Part shown: one piece after another, positions 44,872 to 56,400 of the stretch | Layout of the letters: each line of letters begins with the position of its first letter | Position numbering within the stretch: position 1 is the stretch's first letter | Source of the DNA: Micrasema longulum | Lineage: Eukaryota > Arthropoda > Insecta > Trichoptera > Brachycentridae | Assembly (NCBI GenBank): GCA_022494885.1 | Contig: JAGVSM010004262.1 | Location: 62,001-126,000 of the forward strand | Direction: 5' to 3' | DNA length: 64,000 bases | Made by a program: the position numbers and the translations under genes | The notes under the pieces: model-generated | Databases searched by the model: none | The model's input: only the letters and a program-made list of their open reading frames with translations | What the model was told of the DNA's origin: nothing

Positions 44872-45056
44872 ATGGTTGTTTGTAAACACCGTTGCTTTTA
44901 CCTGCAGTTGTTGTTTACGTTCCGCCTAACCCACTTCGCTCATCTCGAAACTTCTAGTGTCGTTGTCGGAGTGTGGTATCCTTAGCAAAGTGAGCTATCC
45001 CGAATTGGCTACGGATCCTAAGCTTGTGAATGTCCGCTAACGGGCTTCGCAGGTGA
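44872..45056 (+). other. two upstream ORFs in the putative leader
   Basis: The first is an ATG at 44872 with 37 codons and a stop at 44983-44985. The second is an ATG at 45030 with 8 codons (MSANGLRR) and a TGA at 45054-45056, ending 21 bases before the main ATG. Neither overlaps the main frame. They would be expected to reduce or tune initiation at 45078 if the leader is unspliced. A CAG|GTGAAA word at 45050 could also be a cryptic donor. Confidence 0.4.
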
Positions 45057-45077
45057 AAAGTGCTCCGATAAGTTGAA

Positions 45078-45212
45078 ATGAGTGCTTTGGCCATAAGGAA
45101 CAAGAGGAGATCCCGCGGGACTGACACTCTGCTAGAAGCAGCCAACAGAATCCTCCGGATTCTCGGTGTCAACACCAGCAAACAAGTCAAGCAAGCACCT
45201 CACAAACCCAAG
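45078..45212 (+). CDS. first coding exon, 45 residues, with Sin3-interaction-like helix
   Basis: The ATG at 45078 (GAAATG context, purine at -3) opens 45 codons ending AAG at 45210-45212, directly followed by a consensus donor GTAAGC in phase 0. The peptide begins MSALAIRNKRRSRG, with a basic NKRRSR cluster that could act in nuclear localisation. Residues 15-29 are TDTLLEAANRILRIL, an amphipathic helix sharing TLLEAA plus a following hydrophobic with the N-terminal SID of Mad/Mxd/Mnt repressors, which binds the PAH2 domain of Sin3. In vertebrate members the SID is at the extreme N-terminus and encoded upstream of a long intron, which fits this layout. The remainder is polar and Lys/Gln-rich. 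The bHLH-zipper that would prove the family is not in the window. Coding status is fairly well supported. Family membership is inference, and another nuclear regulator is possible. Confidence 0.6.
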
Positions 45213-45639
45213 GTAAGCTCACCAACCCCTACTGAAATCTTAAAAACTTTAATTTCCGAGTTTTCGGGATACCTATAATACCCCACAATTATTCTAATCA
45301 TCGGAATATTTACGGAATCAACTTCGATCCGATGATATTGAGAATTAGAAAGTTTACACATGCCTATCTTTTTATTACACTATGTTAGAAAAATGTTTCT
45401 TCCTAGTAAGTATGATATTGTATCCGTTAATTTTACATATTTTTAAGAGTTTTTATTAAATTATTTTAATTTCTCAATTCGTTCGTCTTGTTTTTTTTTC
45501 AAACCATTATATCGCCATGGCTGCAATATTTTCGTTTAAATCCGGAATGGTGTTTGAAGCGTTTGGTTTATTGCTCACTTTCATTGTAAATAGCATTCGC
45601 ACAAAAATGCCCCGTGGAATGCGGTACCTACTGTAAATG

Positions 45640-45940
45640 TGGCTCATCGCTTGACATAACGGAGTCGAATGCCTCCACCGCCTCGAGAGTCCGGCCAGAA
45701 TACTTTCGGTATAAATACCTGTGCGGTGTGCGGTCTCCCCGAGGTGCCTCCGCCCGCCGCCCTTCACTCGCGTCACTGAGCTCCGCGCGGCCATCGGAGG
45801 CGGTCCCGTGCCCCTTTCTCTCGCGCGCCGTCGCTGCTGCCGCTCGCGCTCGTCTCTCGCGCCGTCCTGCCGTCCTCCCGTCCTGCCTTCCTGGAGCGCC
45901 TCCTCCGGGTGACGCTGACGGTGCCAAATATTTCATATTC
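45640..45940 (+). promoter_or_regulatory. GC-rich island with TATA box in the intron
   Basis: TATAAATA at 45710-45717 sits just upstream of a dense CpG block (45735-45920). A start about 30 bases downstream would lie near 45740. All frames are open through the block on both strands (45614-46033 and 45628-45963), so length is not evidence of coding. It could be an alternative promoter 500 bases into the intron, or part of the same CpG island. Confidence 0.35.
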
Positions 45941-46033
45941 CAAGAACCCCATTCAAGCGACACCGGTAGACATAGTATTTCAACGGAATCTGCCCTGAAT
46001 TATGTGTCTGAAAAAGTTCACGTAAAATCATAA

Positions 46034-48589
46034 CATTTTAAATTACACGAGTGTATTTTGAATTTGAGTTCTAAAAGTATCTAACTGATTATTCAAAAAA
46101 TATGCACTAATACTTTTTCTCATTAAATTCTTTCAAATTTCTCCCTAAAAATATGTTTTAATTTCCGGTAGGCATTTTAAGTTCTTTACATTCGTGATCG
46201 TCCATTGAAAAATCCCTCAAAATTTTCCGTTTTTAGGTACGTATTAGTTTTGCTTACATTATTTCATTATTTATCCATGTTTTTCTTATTTTCTCTCCGG
46301 GCATTGCGCCGAATACGAAGTTTAATTATTTTTGGGTCTGCACGATGTGCGAGGAATTTAAATTATTAATTTCCATAAAATATTGTTTTATGCAAATACC
46401 GTATATTCTGCGGTTGGACGTTTTGTTTTGATCTATTTCCACTTGTTTTTCCGTCGTCTCCCAGTCTTATCGACTCGTCGTATTATTTGTTTGTTTCATA
46501 AATTAAGATTTTTCCTTATTCAATGTATACACCGCGGGTGTTAAATGACCCGTCATTTCAAAACAATAGATAGTGGCGCGATCCAAATAATTACTTTTTC
46601 TGTCATTTATTAGTACCTACTGTGGACCAAAAAATATCATTTACTTTAAGACATTTACTAATTACATTTTACTAGCCATATTAGAATAAGTTTATTATCA
46701 AATACTCATTTACATTTTTCACCTTTTTGTTTATAAATTTCCATAAACCAATAATTTTGAGTTATATGTCGAGTGGTTTTGAGATCACATCGTCGGGGTG
46801 TATGCATAAGTAATATAAGTTCCGACGAATAGTTATTTACCACGAACCCAGTCAACGTATAACTCAAAATAAACAAAAATGTGATCAATTTATTACTCCT
46901 ATATTTGCGTAATTATTTATATCAGATTACGCGTAGGTAATTTTTCCAAACAGTTCAATCGTTATCAATAATAAAAATAATTTCTCAACATAAAAATGAT
47001 TGAAATTGATAAACAAACATAAGTACGCAATCTCGTTCCAACTGACATATTATGTTGTAATTGTATCTTTTTTGTCGTGAATCATGATATGTTATATTTT
47101 ACACTACTAGCACAGTGTTGTTAAATTAAAATATGCAAAGATTTAAAAAAAATAATAAAAACTGTCGACAGTTTTAGAAAGTATGAATTTTATTTTTGCC
47201 ACTGTAAAATATTTTTATTGGCTTAACTGTCCTTTTTTTGCTAGCCGTTATATAAATGTTATTTACGATCCAATATGGTACACACTTACAAATTACGGAC
47301 AGTCGAATTTGTGTATAGGTATGAAAAGGATCTAAAAATATCGTGTTTTTTATTTGTAGGTACTTATTACTCACATAAATTTCTAAAATACCCTACCGGG
47401 TGGGTATACACGCCGGGTATAACGTTATATAACTCTTTCCCTGATGTAAGAAATGTCTTTCGTTTTTTAAATATTTTATTTAACATGTTATAAGTACGTC
47501 GGTATTTAATTTGATTTCCTTAACTTCTTATTTACGTTCAAAACAAACATATCGCGTGAGGACGTTAATGGTTGTTCATTAAGAGGATGTAGTGATGTTT
47601 ATCATTTGTTTCTACTTGCTGATCGTCGATAGTCGTATACAAAATGCAAATAATATTTATAACTATCATAGTTTTACTGAAATAAATAACTAACTGTAAA
47701 TTTAAACAACCGCGTAGCGAGATGTCTCCTTTATTGAATCAATTAATATTAATGGTTAGATTGAACCGACGGAAATGTGATATGCTGTATAGAAATATAC
47801 ACATCATAACAATAAATCTCCATGAACGCTGTTCATCATTGATTCCAGCATACCATGAGGAAATATGTGTGTCAATATCATATTAAATACTTCGGCGTAC
47901 AAATATTCATTTTAGTCTCTTTTCGCCTTCGCTGAAAGTAACGAAATAAATGCTTTTTACGCGCAAGTTGATGCGCCTCCGATCCAACAACGACTGTTTA
48001 TATGGAAGTCTGAGATCTAGGTGAATATTTCCGCAATAGCTCGCTGTAGGCGTTATGCAAGGAATGAGGCAAATTGCCTTTCTTACCTATTGCAGCATCC
48101 TGCACCTGACCCCTTTTAAGCTATTTACGTTTGTTTGGCCTTAGATCGAACACGATTGTGCATTCTTGAAGCTTTAGTAATTACTGCGCCAGCCTAATGC
48201 TCGGTATGGTGTGCCAGTTTTGCTACATTCACAACTGTTCTATCGACACTTCTTCATTACACTTACATTACATCTGATCTGTAACCAGCAAACTAGCTCG
48301 ATGCTGTCACGCAATATATAGCATTCGAGGAATAGCGCAAATTTTTGTAATTACATTAAATTAAGTAGGGCACCTCCCACCTCTTTCAGTGTTCCCTTTT
48401 TATGTGTAAGTACGCGAGAAATTTCATTTTGGCACGTTTTTACCGGTGATCGGCCGTCATTTTTAGCATTTTTTGTGTTCAATATATTTTATTACGCACT
48501 TCGGCGAGATAATTATTGTTTATGTGACAGGCATAATCCATCGCAGCGGGTGCAAAGTATTGCAAAGTGTATCTTAATATGTACGTACA
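46034..48589. other. unique-looking intronic DNA, nothing recognised
   Basis: No transposon, SINE or exon was recognised. A small GC-richer word group lies at 47395-47425 (CCTACCGGGTGGGTATAC and CGCCGGGTATAACG). Frames are short and unsupported. Confidence 0.4.
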
Positions 48590-49320
48590 ATCAGTAAATT
48601 CGCTACGTACTCCACTACAGCGATGTTTCGCGTTCGTGCGGACTTCGGTCCCGCGGTTAGTGTTTACAAACAGTAAGTTCCGATCCTCGACGTTAACGCC
48701 TGATGGCTGACCATCGCTACTTACTTTACTACTTGTCACGGTCCCGCAACTCCGTCGTAACTCTAACGGAATTGCGGAATCGATTCGTCAATAATTTACC
48801 GAGGTTAGCTTCTGATGTTTGTAAATAGCGACGGTCGGATACTCGGGTTAAACATTAAGCATTTGCATTCGCTCTTTATTGACATGTTATTCATCCACGT
48901 TCGAGAAATTTTAAATAAACAAATACCTACGTGCATAAACTCGCTCTACATAAGGATCGCGATGATATTTTTATATTTGTATGTCCAGTCTCACGTGATG
49001 CGCGTTGCAAATTAGAATTACCGCAAATTGTTGAAGTCATATTCTGCATTCCTTTACTCCTACTATCGTGATTCCTTAATAACGCGACAGACAACAGTCG
49101 TTGGCGAAGTGAAGCGTGAATCAGCCTAAGCTTACGTGTTGTGTCGTAGTATACAGTACCTACGATCGGAGTCCTTTATCTTCTACACTGTTCCCTCGGC
49201 ACTCGGGTCGCTGGTGCTGGAAGCACTCCGAGAGGACCGTGGGAAAGCGCGCGGCAGTCTTAACTCGGCCACGTTTTTGTTCGTCTGCCCGCTCGGCCAT
49301 TGTTATTTCGTAATTGGTAT
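48590..49320. promoter_or_regulatory. moderate-GC unique block
   Basis: CpG density is raised at 48600-48800 and 49080-49310. The minus frame at 48479-48739 (86 codons) has a fairly normal residue mix (MTSSKVSSDGQPSGVNVEDR), but no domain or splice support. The plus frames at 49116-49324 overlap in two phases. It may be an enhancer or alternative promoter. The evidence is composition only. Confidence 0.25.
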
Positions 49321-49988
49321 TTAGTTTACAGTTAAACCGGTATCACTGTACGCAACCGATATCTGTTTATGTATATTTTAGCGAATTATTTTGGTAGCGA
49401 AATTCAACATTCTGTCGATGCGTATTGTGGATATACCAGTTTCTCGACATTGCAGAATATTTTTTTTATTTAGTAAATCCGAAGCTCATACGCATCACTT
49501 TGTCTGCTAGTCTATTGCTACTTTGATATATTATACATTATTGAGTTGATCTTAAGCGTTTTCCGATTCGTTGGTTTTCAAACAGCCTAAGATTTTTACA
49601 GGGCAATATTTTGCTGATTGAGCTGTTATAATACGCGATACCCGTGGATCGGAACTTCTACCTCATCTGAGGTACCGAGCACAGGAGTACTGGTACTGGC
49701 TCACAATTGGCGCCGCCTCCACGTAGGTAACCTTATACGGATTATCGCCATATGTTTTGACTTGGTGAATCATTCACCTCGTTTTCTCCTTTAAGGAGCT
49801 CGTTCGCCAGTTCCATTATGTAGATATTATTCTAAAAAACTTTAACTTCAAAATGAGTACCCACGAAACACTGGTCCAACAAAAGTTTTGTGGAAGTTTT
49901 CTTCCGCTAGCGCAACTAATATTTCAACCCATTCCAATATTAATTGATTAATAACATAATCAACGTTTTTCTACGTTATATAAGACTA
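49321..49988. other. unique-looking intronic DNA, nothing recognised
   Basis: No repeat homologue, exon or RNA signal was recognised. Confidence 0.4.
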
Positions 49989-50119
49989 ATACTCGTATGC
50001 AGAGACAAAACTCAAGGTGAGGAAAGTACATTCTAATCTCATATGCATAGAACAACCCGAAGGTGAAGACAATAGAATGTACCTACCTCACCTTCAGGTT
50101 TGTCTCTGTATACGGGTAT
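49989..50119. repeat. 131-base hairpin-forming inverted repeat
   Basis: The left arm 49989-50040 (ATACTCGTATGCAGAGACAA, AGGTGAGG, GTACATTCTA) pairs imperfectly with the right arm 50065-50119 (AGAATGTACC, CTCACCTT, TTGTCTCTGTATACGGGTAT). The loop is about 24 bases. The stem is long for an animal pre-miRNA, so a small MITE or a hairpin-siRNA source fits better. Confidence 0.55.
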
Positions 50120-52704
50120 AACCTACCTTTAATTATAAGGTATAAGATGCATATTCTGGCGCATTATACAAAAAATATCTTATTTGTGAATACCAAAGGG
50201 TTCTCGGCTTACCGTGTCTGCCAGCAATAATCGTAGTACCCGAGTACCTGCTACCTACCTTCGGGAAAAAGTATTTGTACGAATAGCTAGAAATCTCTCT
50301 TATTAGGTTCGCAAAACCTGCGGCCTGTGGTACCTACATCTATATTATATACTTGTGTACAAACGTGTGGTATTTTCCTGTTTTTATTGCGGTCATTCAG
50401 CTCTTTCTCGGAAATATTGAGTCGAAAAACTCCGATAAAGCGTTCCTTTCCTTGTATTCGACAAATATTTTTGAATCGAAAATGAATCATTTTGCAATGT
50501 TCTTAAAATAAAACAATTTGTGCCCCGGATTTACATATTCTTAGATTTTAACTGCTTTCATCATTGTTTTATGCAACTATACCATAATATAGAGCTATGA
50601 AAATGTAATGACGATGTTGACACCTTCTAGTAGTTGTAAATACACGAAATATCCTAAACCTAAGTCACGATGACTCTGTGTAAATGATTGCGTCGCCTCG
50701 TCACATTTGCTAGCGCCAGTTATGCAACGTTTGTGTACTCGTAGATTTAAGATTTTATGGAATATTTAAACACTGTTTTTACGCAGCAGTTGTAATTACG
50801 TCACACGTGCTCGTAGTTGTAGTGCCCTATTGCATTGATGCCCTCACATTCATGTCTTGTAGGTAATTATTTAGTATGGTGCGTATAACAAACTAGGCAC
50901 GACATGCGACATCGCGAATAACCTCGCCTCCGTACTGGTCCTGGCAGCTCCGAAGGTAAGGTTAGATTTCCATACTGCATCAATTTAGAACCAGAGTCTG
51001 GCGCAATAGATTGACGAGACGAAACTATACTTGTATTTGTTAGTGTTAAGGATTGACTGCTTATAAATAACAGATCTCCCGGCACCGATAACTATCGTTG
51101 TACCGTGAAGGTGCTCGAATCTCGTTTATGCATTTAAAGTCTATCATTTAAGATTGTATTACATAGTTTGACTTCAATACGTGTGCACGTATACTACTCG
51201 GGTTCATACATAATCATATCGGGAGTGCCTATGCGCACAGTAGTAGATATATATGTAACCTACATATTTTAATGTCCTTTTGAGCAGTAACCGTCGACGG
51301 ATATTGTATGGATCACATTTTAGGAAATCAAAATACAGCGCGATTTGCGGCCTTGTATAATACATAGACCTATTTAACATTTTCGGAGCCCGGATTCAAG
51401 ATTTGAGATAAGAAACGTTTTAACATTCCGAATGACTCGATGATTTGCGCAATTTGAAGCGTCGAAAATTTATATTTTATCGAAAATTATTAAAAAATAT
51501 TGTTTACATGAAAATACATTTTTAAATTGCAGTTTGACATATTGTAAGATACTACTTTTTATACAAAATTTAGTTTCCGGTTTGTTGTGTTAGTTGTGCG
51601 CTACACAGAAGCGCCGTTTTGATTCAGGTTCTCGTAAATTCATGTCAAATTTGTGGAGATAGAATGTTATTCGCGTTGTCCATGTATAACTTACTAAAAT
51701 GCTCCTTCTATTTATCATTCCATGACATTATTTCGCGAAACTTTCTATTTTCACAGCCATTTTAATGCTTCATTGGCATTTACAGCTGGAAGTGAATTCT
51801 GTTTCTATATTATTTAGCGATTTCTCGCACCAAAAACAAATTAAATTCTTTCGCTTTATTACTTCGGGTAAGATGATCGATTAAATTAGTTTATTATTGA
51901 CACGTTTAAATCGATTCATCCAATGAAATGTGTAAGTCCGCGTCCGTAGCTACTGAATCATTTGAAGTGACGGCACCCGTTTCCCGGGAATTACGTTTTC
52001 TCGACTTTCTTTTGTTGTTTTAGAACTCATTTGTTAATCAAGCGATGTGAGGAATTTAGTCATGCAAATTGTATGTAAGCGGGCGCATACTTCCTTCAAT
52101 TTGAGTCACATAACTGGCGCTTTCTTAAACCGCTACTTGCAAGTTGTTAACATCAAAGCGGAAATGGCTTCAACGAGAGTTACGATCATCCGCGGGTACT
52201 CTTTCATCGGCTATGGGTAGTATTGCCCGATGGAACAATTTGTCGAGGTTATGATTATTAATCTTTATAGCTTTCAACTTAACGGTCTGTTTCAACTGCA
52301 AATTTAGTTTGATCGCCAATTTCTGTTTTTGACTCCCTACTCCCTAGCTACTTGAGGTTTTAACAAAATGGTCAGCTTCTATTATTTTCACCGTACCTAC
52401 AAATTATATCACCCTTTTTTTTAAATTTGCAAATTTGATACTGTTAATTATTATCTATGATTAATTATTTTAATGAATGCCGTATCGTCGAGTAATTAAA
52501 TCTTGGTCAAGTTCCGCCAAAAGCAAAAATGAAGATCCAGGTGACGTTTGTCCCGGATGCTATTGCGCTCGCGTAGGACACTTCGTGCATAATAATCATC
52601 AAGCGGTGTCCATAAATGAAACAAAAAACTGCGCACATGACATTTTAGCCGTAAGCTCGCGGTCCCCTATTTGGCAGAGCCTCTTTTAACTTTGCCTAAA
52701 TAAA
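50120..52704. other. unique-looking intronic DNA, nothing recognised
   Basis: No transposon or exon was recognised. The frames at 50287-50490, 50867-51085 and 52477-52689 have no domain. Confidence 0.4.
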
Positions 52705-52890
52705 TCACCATTCTCATGGTACATGGGGCACTTCGTCGGTACTTGGTACACCAAATGCAGCATATCTCGATTTTTCAGGGCGCCCAATCTCACCCTTCAT
52801 GTGCTGTTCAGAGACAATGCACGGTACGGCTACTTAAAAAAAAAAAAAGTTTCGTGTCGACCTTGCCAGGAATCGAACCGAACTAATATC
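52705..52890 (-). mobile_element. diverged SINE, family A
   Basis: Body words CATGGTACATGGGGCACTTC and GGTACACCAA correspond to the family A body, and GCCAGGAATCGAACC at 52865-52879 is the reversed B box. The tRNA head beyond 52890 is badly decayed, and an A13 run interrupts the centre at 52837. Confidence 0.55.
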
Positions 52891-55805
52891 CGCTCGATTT
52901 CCCTTTCGGGATTTTCACTTGACTGTAGCCATGCGATGTGCATGTAGACGTGCATTGTTTCTATATTCGGTATCATTCATTCCGCCCAGAGTAATATATT
53001 TATTTTAATTCTCTTCTATCAAAATTACAGCAGTTAAGTTATAACATTAGCTTAAATTATTAAAGTAGATTGTAGTAGAAAAAAAAACATGACTTACCCG
53101 TTAAAACATGCTTAGTCCATAACCCATTGATATTTATACATAGAAATCTTTTTGGTTCTGAAGTCCGGTTAACGCTTATGCCAGAAATACATTACCTGCG
53201 TTTATAAACACCTTTGAACCAGCGATATACCCACTACCCATACGGTATGACCTCTGATGTTATTCAGGAAAATGCAATGCTAGTTTTGCTGGGTGTAATT
53301 TTGATGTTCTCTTTTCAATTGAAACTTCCTGAGTAGTTTCGGTAAATTAATATAATTAAAGACGCAATTTGAATGTTGATCTTTGCCTGATATCTTCCAA
53401 ACTATAAAACATGTTTTTAACTCGGGAGAACACATTCTTCTTGGCGCGGTTTTCATCTAGAGTACCATATATCACCATAGTACGTGTCATGCCTAAATAT
53501 TTGCGTTAAGTAAATAGTTTTAATTGACGTCATTTTGGTTTGGATTCGGTCATAAACCTTTGACATCACCAGCGATGTTTGATAGCGATAAACTCCCACT
53601 TCGGGCAGGTTTGCGAAACTCGGTATTTCTTATCACGTATCAGCAAACAATTCTTTTTATCCGCCACACTTCTACATGACGTCAAATTAACGTGGACGCA
53701 GGCAAAACCAGGTGTTGAATAGATTATTGCAAAACTGGACTCGGGTGGTCTTTTAAAACTCTGTAAATTTACAAGTTTCTATACTTCGTCGAGTGTGTAG
53801 ATATTTCGACTCGACCAATAAAATAGCGAATGGTTGTTGCTCCTTGTGTTCCGAGTTCTGACTAAATGAATTTGTTTTCCTCGCCATAGGTATCGCAAAA
53901 TGGCTATCATTTGTATTCAGACCGGTTAGAGACATTTATTATGCTAATCGCCAAAGCTATTTTTAACCGTTTCTATGTATATGAATAATTCTCATTTGCT
54001 CCGTTCGGTATTTGAGTAAATTCATTCACATTAGCCGATAAGCGATATATACTCGTATATAGGTGGATTGATCACTTTTTGATTTTGGTCACTTTAATTA
54101 TATTTTTTATTTTGAATGAAACATTCGATATCATTTCGTATTAATATGTTTTATTTGTTTATGGTTATCTAATTAATTATTTACTTCGCACGATTAGTTT
54201 CCTCGTTATTTGCTGGCCGCAAATGTCACTATATAAATCCACTTAAGGTTACGATCGCAATTTAGCAATGCGCGATGGCGCCAGTTACTTTGATAAAAAG
54301 TTAATAAAATATGTTTTCTTGCCGCTTGCTGGCGGGATACACAATATTATGGTCGGTCGCACCTGATAACACCTCGTGATATGCCCATCCACTCAACCCG
54401 AGTGAATCATTCAGTAAATACACCCGCCCAAATAAAAGGTTAAGTACCTCAGCTTTATGTCACCTTAATCGTAATTATTCATCATTCACTTAGGTACTCA
54501 TTGAATAACAGTTTCCCTTCAAAATTCGGTCCTCCCGATGCGTTTCTGCGGTTTTCAAACTTAAAATCACTACACCACACCTATCTTCTGAAATGTCCTA
54601 GTATGAGAAAATGTGCGAATAATCCAATCTCTAAACCATCTTCTCGTATAAATTCTCCGACTACTTTAATTTTTGCTATTAAAATATGTATATTCTAAAT
54701 TTAAAAACAGTATATTAACGAAATGTTGGCAGTCTTACCGGTCACTGTTTCCTCCACTCAAGAGTGGAGTGTTCCATCGCTGACACGTGACACTTACTTG
54801 ACAGATGTCAGTCCGACTACAGTAGGTGGCTATTCGCGATGGATATGTAGCCGTATACGCAGCAGTACCAGCTCATATCGAATGTTTTGTCTGGATTTTG
54901 TCCTACTGACACTCACCCTACAAGACTCGCCCACTCGCATCACGCACATTCATTTTTCATTTCGTCATAATAGCTGTTTATGTTTGTTGCCGTAAAGATA
55001 AGAACCCATCTAGAGCACACATCCTTCGCGTGCTCGTCACAACAATAATACACGCTCACATATCATGCTGGACTATTTTCGGTACTGCTTACTGTCACTT
55101 TCATAGTTTATATGACCTTTAGAATGTGCTATCTCTTAATTACTCGGAGATAATTATATTTTCGCCGGTATTCAAATATTGAGCCATCAAGACGTGTCGA
55201 ATTGTTGTTTTATTGGTTTTATGTTTACTAGTGGCACGAACGATAATTGACTTCGGGCTTCGGGGTGGTCACTCTGTGCCGTGATAACATTTCGCTACAT
55301 TTCGTTTCTCTGTGAAAAGATGTTTTTCTCGCCGCTCGTTGTTAACGGGAATTATCAGTATTGTTGACCTGTCTTTATTGAAATGTTATTCAGAAACGTG
55401 CCAGTTTTATTATCAACTAGCTGTTTTATTTTCAAAACATTATAATAAACCGTTTTATTGTTTTCCTTTTGCGTTCACGTGAACGTTGTATGCGCGAAAT
55501 GCTATTTTTAATTGAATGGCTCCGCTGTCTATAAAATAATATGCATACATTTCCGGATTCTTTGTCGGTTGACTTGCATAATATGGAAAGACACTCGGAA
55601 ACGACACTCGATAAATTAATATCACATATGCATTATCTATTCCATATCCAACTCATATTTAAAGTGTCCATGCGGCTCGACTGTGGAATCATCTATCATC
55701 TCCCATCCACTAGCGAATATGTTTCTGCAGTATCTCTGTTTGACGTTCACGTCTGAAGAAACCTCTCCTTTCTCTTCCTCAATCTCTCTTTTCCTCTCTC
55801 TTTAT
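52891..55805. other. unique-looking intronic DNA with two CRE sites
   Basis: Consensus TGACGTCA stands at 53525-53532 and 53677-53684. The plus frames at 54501-54698 and 54723-54995 lie next to each other in moderate-GC DNA but have no recognisable domain or splice structure. Nothing else was recognised. Confidence 0.4.
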
Positions 55806-56400
55806 TCCTTTTATTTATTTATTTATTTATTATTATTTGGGAAAAAAACAACAGTTTTTACATATATTGTATAAAAAAAAAATAAGAATACATATGAACG
55901 AAAATTGTGAAAACAGTCAATAAACATTTTCCACAGTAGTGTAAGATATCGATTAAGTACATCATCGGTATCAAAATAAAAGCAATTAACAATTGTTAGG
56001 CACTTAGAAACTTGCAAATAAAATAAAAATACATATACTTATTTGCAGTTATAAAAATAAAGTTATTAGAAACAAGATAAATTTAAATTTAAAGAATAAG
56101 AAAAGAAAAAAGTTATATAAAAATAATGTAAAAGGTACAAAAATATAATAATGAACATACGGATACATACATAATTACTGACATCGTAAAACTAAAGGGG
56201 TGTACTTTCTATGAGGAATTTTCTTTATTCCAAATAAGAGGGATGAAACATGTCTGCGTGACCGGAGAGAACAGTATTATAATAATGACATGCTCTAATG
56301 AAAAAGTCGTTTTTCCTTGAGTTAGTCCTAGGTACTGGCAAATTTTCCCATTGAATATTAGTATTGATTTTAATGAATTTATATACAAATATTCATACTG
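55806..56400 (-). pseudogene. LINE 3' end, minus strand, inside the intron
   Basis: From about 56390 the minus strand encodes FIKINTNIQWENLPVPRTNS, then RKNDFFIRACHYYNTVLSGH and ADMFHPSYLE with a stop near 56235. The LPVPRTNSRKxxFF and RACxxYN patterns are the normal end of Jockey-type ORF2 proteins. An A-rich UTR continues to a TTTATTTATTTATTTATTTA tail at 55809-55830. It is the only clear LINE in the intron and lies antisense to the host gene. Confidence 0.75.

Larger units (their letters stand above)
43690..45215 (+). promoter_or_regulatory. CpG-rich promoter region and first exon of an unidentified gene
   Basis: GC and CpG rise sharply from 43690 (densest at 43750-43920 and 44230-44500) and fall after 45215, where intron-like AT-rich DNA starts. 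The region contains a CACGTG at 43754-43759, a TGACGTCA at 43920-43927, forkhead-type GTAAACA sites at 43946-43964, repeated CTCGCTCG words at 44580-44675, an Inr-DPE match at 44635-44668, and the coding exon at 45078-45212. Open frames on both strands (43655-43900 minus, 43777-43989, 44153-44338 minus, 44239-44508) are products of GC content. Whether transcription also runs leftward cannot be judged. Confidence 0.6.

Noticed and set aside
45614..46033. 139-codon plus frame and 111-codon minus frame
   Set aside because: The region is so CpG-rich that stops are rare in every phase. The residues are Arg/Ala/Pro/Ser-rich with no domain or good donor.
48479..48739. 86-codon minus frame as a host exon
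   Set aside because: The residue mix is plausible but there is no acceptor or donor of matching phase, no start context and no recognisable domain.
54501..54995. Adjacent plus frames of 65 and 90 codons as a gene
   Set aside because: They lie in different phases, have no domain, and no splice pair joins them convincingly.
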